DNA of 64,000 nucleotides. Source: Lentzea pudingi (GTDB lineage Bacteria; Actinomycetota; Actinomycetes; Mycobacteriales; Pseudonocardiaceae). The notes under the pieces are model-generated. The model was not told the origin of the DNA. It ran no database searches and saw only the letters and a list, made by a program, of their open reading frames with translations. A program made the position numbers and the translations under genes. Where the stretch lies: assembly GCF_014646255.1 (NCBI RefSeq), contig NZ_BMNC01000006.1:391502-455501 (forward strand). Reading direction: 5' to 3'. Below are positions 61,281 to 64,000 of this stretch, one piece after another (the first letter of the stretch is position 1; each line of letters begins with the position of its first letter).

Positions 61281-62701
61281 AACTCACCCGCTGTCATCAG
61301 TAGAATCCTCAGGTCGAGCCACAACGACCAATTCGCGATGTAGTAGTTGTCGTATCGAGACCTGTCGGCGATGGAGGTGTCACCTCGCAGACCGTGCACC
61401 TGGGCAAGTCCAGTGAGTCCGGTCGGCACGCGATGGCGAGCCCAATATAGCTCGTGAATAGCGGAAAACTCGCGAACGAAACCGGGACGCTCCGGTCGTG
61501 GCCCGACGACGCACATGTCGCCGCGCAGCACGTTCCACAGCTGGGGCAGTTCGTCGAGCGAGGTGCGGCGCAGGAACCGGCCGACCGGGCCGACCCGGGA
61601 GTCGCCCACCACCGACCACTTGACCTGCGAGTCGTCCTCGCCGGACTGCCGCACGCTGCGGATCTTGTAGAGCGTGAACGTGCGGTCGTCCATGCCGACG
61701 CGGACCTGCCGGAAGAACAGCGGCCGGCCGCTCTCGACCAGCACGGCGAGGGCGCACAGCCCGATCACCGGCGAGAGCACGACCAGGGCGGACGCCGCCA
61801 GCAGCAGGTCGGCCGCGCGCTTGATCCACCAGGTCGGCCTGCTGGTCGGGGCGGTGCCGAGGCGCATCAGGGGGTAGCTGCGCAGCCGTTCGATGCCGGG
61901 GCCGTCGGGGTGCAGCTCGTACATGCGGGGCACGACGAGCGTGGAGCAGCCGAGCCGGTGCGCGGTGATCGCCGCGTCGACCAGCGGTGAGTCGCGGGTG
62001 TGCGAGAACGCGAGCACGACGGTGCCCGCCTTGAGCCGCACGATCGCGTCGGCCAGGTCGCCGTCGACGACGTCGAGCATCGGGGGCTCGCGGTCCGGGT
62101 CGGGGCCGGAGTCGGCGAACGCGACGGGCCGCAGGCCGAACTGGGGGTGCTCCAGCATGGTCCGCGCGAGGTTCACGCCGACCTCGCCCGCGCCGACGAC
62201 GATCGTGCGGTCGCAGCGGTCGAACCTGCGGCGGCACCAGCGGCCGAACGCGAACACGCACCACCGCACCGGCTCGATGGCCAGCGCGAACTCGATCATC
62301 GCCCACTGCACGGCGGTGAGACCGGCCGCGTCGGACCCGCTGACCAGGCCGATGCCGGACAGCAGGGCGAAGGCCAGGGCCGTGCTCGCCGCGGACCGGG
62401 GCAGGTCCTGCAGCCACGACAGCCAGAGCCGCCGCCGGTAGAGCCGCCAGGCTCCCCTGATCGTGAGCACCGCGCCCAGGACCGCGCTGCCCCAGCCCCA
62501 GCCGAGACCGTGCCGCACGCACACCACGACGAGCGCCACGGCGTCGGCGAAGGCGAGCAGGACCGCGACCGCGTTCACCCGGCTGAGCAGGTCCCTGCCC
62601 ACCGAGGACGGCTTGAGCGGGCGCTGCGACGGGCGTCTGTGATCAGCCTCGCGCGCGTGCGCAGGGGCAGCGGGAACGGCAACCGCCGAGAATGGCCTCA
62701 T
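61259..62701 (-). CDS. Polyprenyl-phosphate sugar-1-phosphate transferase (WbaP/WcaJ-like)
   Basis: The priming enzyme moves sugar-1-phosphate from a nucleotide sugar to undecaprenyl phosphate. Four TM segments (about 40-160) precede a CoA-binding-like domain (VVGAGEVGVNLARTM), and the catalytic C-terminal domain has FRQVRVGMDDRTFTLYKIRS, RRTSLDELPQLWNVL and VGPRPERP. It starts the repeat unit of the neighbouring exopolysaccharide. It is divergent from the GT2 gene across a 240-nt, comparatively AT-rich gap that probably holds both promoters; I see no operator in it. Confidence 0.92.
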   Translation of the reverse strand: MRPFSAVAVPAAPAHAREADHRRPSQRPLKPSSVGRDLLSRVNAVAVLLAFADAVALVVVCVRHGLGWGWGSAVLGAVLTIRGAWRLYRRRLWLSWLQDLPRSAASTALAFALLSGIGLVSGSDAAGLTAVQWAMIEFALAIEPVRWCVFAFGRWCRRRFDRCDRTIVVGAGEVGVNLARTMLEHPQFGLRPVAFADSGPDPDREPPMLDVVDGDLADAIVRLKAGTVVLAFSHTRDSPLVDAAITAHRLGCSTLVVPRMYELHPDGPGIERLRSYPLMRLGTAPTSRPTWWIKRAADLLLAASALVVLSPVIGLCALAVLVESGRPLFFRQVRVGMDDRTFTLYKIRSVRQSGEDDSQVKWSVVGDSRVGPVGRFLRRTSLDELPQLWNVLRGDMCVVGPRPERPGFVREFSAIHELYWARHRVPTGLTGLAQVHGLRGDTSIADRSRYDNYYIANWSLWLDLRILLMTAGELCCRRNR

Positions 62702-62941
62702 TGGAAGATCATCCGATCGAAGGAGTTGTGGTCGAAGAAGCGCACGAAAGAGTGAATGAACTCTGAGAAATCATCTCTTCGGGTATCAATATTCCCTCTT
62801 CAGTGTCCCGCGTGACCGCAGTTGGTGAGGATTCGACGTTGTTCCTGCCCTGAACTCACCCAGGGCCGCACTCCAAGCTTTAGCACGCCGTGTCAATAAT
62901 TCACGCCATCAACCACGAGCCACCGAAGAGGGGGCGTCAGA

Positions 62942-63766
62942 GTGAGAGTCGACGAACACGGCATCCGGCATTCAGCCGGTGAGCCGGTCGCGATCGTGCA
63001 GAAGCCGATCCGCACGTGCGGCGATGTCCACGTCGTCCTGCCCGCCTACAACGAGGCCGTGGCGCTGCCGTCCCTGCTGGCGCGCATCGCCGGCACCGAC
63101 CTCGCCGACCGGATCACGGTGTGGGTGGTCGACGACGGCTCGTCCGACGGCACCGGTGCCAGCGCGACGGGCGTGCGCGGTCTCGACGTCCGCCTGGTGA
63201 CCCACCCGGTCAACCTCGGGCTCGGCCAGGCCGTCCAATCAGGACTGACGGCCGTGCTCGACGAGGCGGAGCCCGACGACGTGCTGATCGTCATGGACGC
63301 CGACGACACGCACGACCCCGGCGTCTTCCCCGCGATGCTGGCCGAGGTCAAGGCCGGCGCGGACGTCGTGATCTGCTCCCGTTTCGTCGCGGGCGGCGAC
63401 GACTCGACCGCGCCGCAGTGGCGCCGGTTGCTGTCGCGCGGCGCCCGCGTCGTGTTCGGCAAGGTGCTGCACTTCGACGGGGTGCGCGACTTCACCAGCG
63501 GCTTCCGGGCCTACCGGGTGAGCCTGCTGCGCCGGGCCGCCGCGCACTGGGGCGAGCGCCTGGTCGAGGAACGCGGGTTCGCCTGCATGGTCGAGCTCCT
63601 GCTCAAGCTGCGGCACTGCGGGCCGATCGTCAGCGAGATCCCGCTGCACCTGCGCTACGACCGCAAGCCCGGCGCCAGCAAGCTCCGGCTCGGCCGCACG
63701 CTCAAGCAGTACCTGCTCCTGCTCACGCGTGACCGCCTCGCGCCCGTGCCGTTCCGGAAGCTCTGA
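62942..63766 (+). CDS. GT2-family glycosyltransferase (DPM1-like)
   Basis: A 274-residue GT-A enzyme. It has VVLPAYNEAVALPSLL, the VVDDGSSDGT nucleotide-binding motif and the metal motif MDADDTHDP, with no C-terminal TM segments. It resembles polyprenyl-phosphate mannose synthases, which would supply donors to the GT87-type enzymes in the window. The GTG start follows GAGGGGG. The stop overlaps the next start (TGATG). Confidence 0.9.
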   Translation: MRVDEHGIRHSAGEPVAIVQKPIRTCGDVHVVLPAYNEAVALPSLLARIAGTDLADRITVWVVDDGSSDGTGASATGVRGLDVRLVTHPVNLGLGQAVQSGLTAVLDEAEPDDVLIVMDADDTHDPGVFPAMLAEVKAGADVVICSRFVAGGDDSTAPQWRRLLSRGARVVFGKVLHFDGVRDFTSGFRAYRVSLLRRAAAHWGERLVEERGFACMVELLLKLRHCGPIVSEIPLHLRYDRKPGASKLRLGRTLKQYLLLLTRDRLAPVPFRKL

Positions 63767-64000
63767 TGCCCCAGCGCGTCGTCGTCATCGGCGGGGGCAT
63801 CTGCGGCCTCGCCACCGCGCACCGCCTCGCCCGTGAGGGCATGGCCGTGACGCTCATCGAGGCCAGCGACCAGCTCGGTGGCCTCGGCACGTTCTTCACC
63901 TCGCGGGGCCGCACGGTGGAACGCTTCTACCACTGCGTGATGCCGACCGACGACGCGCTGCTGGCGTTGCTCGACGAGGTGGGCCTGCGCGAGAGCGTCG
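63766..64000 (+). CDS. FAD-dependent oxidoreductase, N-terminal part
   Basis: Only the first 78 codons are in the window. The N-terminus is an FAD-binding fold: VVVIGGGICGLATAHRLA, then TLIEASDQLGGLGT. This is the amine-oxidase/UDP-galactopyranose-mutase/phytoene-desaturase type. It overlaps the GT2 gene by one base and probably acts in sugar or polyprenol modification for the cluster. The gene continues beyond the end of the window. Confidence 0.85.
   Translation, partial: MPQRVVVIGGGICGLATAHRLAREGMAVTLIEASDQLGGLGTFFTSRGRTVERFYHCVMPTDDALLALLDEVGLRESV

Noticed and set aside
1..64000. tRNA, rRNA or prophage regions
   Set aside because: No tRNA cloverleaf with a TTCGA-type T-loop, no rRNA-like sequence and no phage structural or integrase genes were seen by eye. 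A covariance-model scan would be decisive.

Overview
The window is about 70% GC throughout, with GTG and TTG starts, tightly overlapping genes, and many starts that look leaderless (a TAnnnT box about 7 nt before the start codon). It also carries ECF sigma, TetR, MarR, LysR and DeoR regulators, a transmembrane Ser/Thr kinase and mycobacterial-type lipid genes. This points to a filamentous actinomycete. The family mix suggests Pseudonocardiales (Lentzea/Saccharothrix-like), but genus is an inference. No rRNA, tRNA or CRISPR array was seen.

1-24 kb is mostly single genes and pairs. They include a GT1 glycosyltransferase, a STAS protein, an S4 protein, a sirtuin behind an endoglycoceramidase-like GH5, a class A beta-lactamase, PAP2, a class II amidotransferase, a GT87 membrane glycosyltransferase, an acyltransferase, an ECF sigma/CU044_5270-type pair, a stand-alone fumarate reductase/SDH-type flavoprotein, TrpF, DeoR, a P450, an esterase and a subtilase with a P domain.

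23.8-30.3 kb is a sulfur island: LysR, a YeiH-type sulfate/sulfite exporter and cysteine dioxygenase, then TetR facing cysQ-cysD-cysNC across a double palindrome. It makes PAPS and removes PAP. Directly downstream (30.3-33.8 kb) is a four-gene operon resembling the Rv3531c/Rv3529c/Rv3530c set of the mycobacterial KstR regulon. It is preceded by a KstR-type palindrome and encodes a sulfotransferase-family protein, a plausible PAPS user. A TetR/P450/ferredoxin unit follows.

36-42.4 kb holds a cupin, a Ser/Thr kinase, a tannase-family esterase, an alpha/beta hydrolase, a MarR/monooxygenase pair and a four-EF-hand protein. 42.4-47 kb holds a type I methionine aminopeptidase, a small HTH protein and the most interesting locus. 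That locus is a compact minus-strand operon encoding a 53-residue six-cysteine peptide, a MauE-thioredoxin fusion, a peptide-exporter-like ABC protein and a soluble S26 peptidase. Together they look like a machine for making, oxidising, exporting and trimming a disulfide-rich peptide.

47-64 kb is an exopolysaccharide cluster: UDP-GlcNAc 2-epimerase, a DMT-like membrane protein, polysaccharide deacetylase, O-antigen ligase, three GT4 enzymes, a Wzz-like protein, a GT87-like protein, a Wzx flippase, a polyprenyl-phosphate sugar transferase, a putative glycoside hydrolase, a GT2 and the start of a FAD oxidoreductase. Inside its main operon lies a protein made of seven 31-residue Ala/Gly/Pro repeats with a C-terminal membrane anchor. 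A tnpB-only IS605-type element interrupts the operon between two glycosyltransferases.
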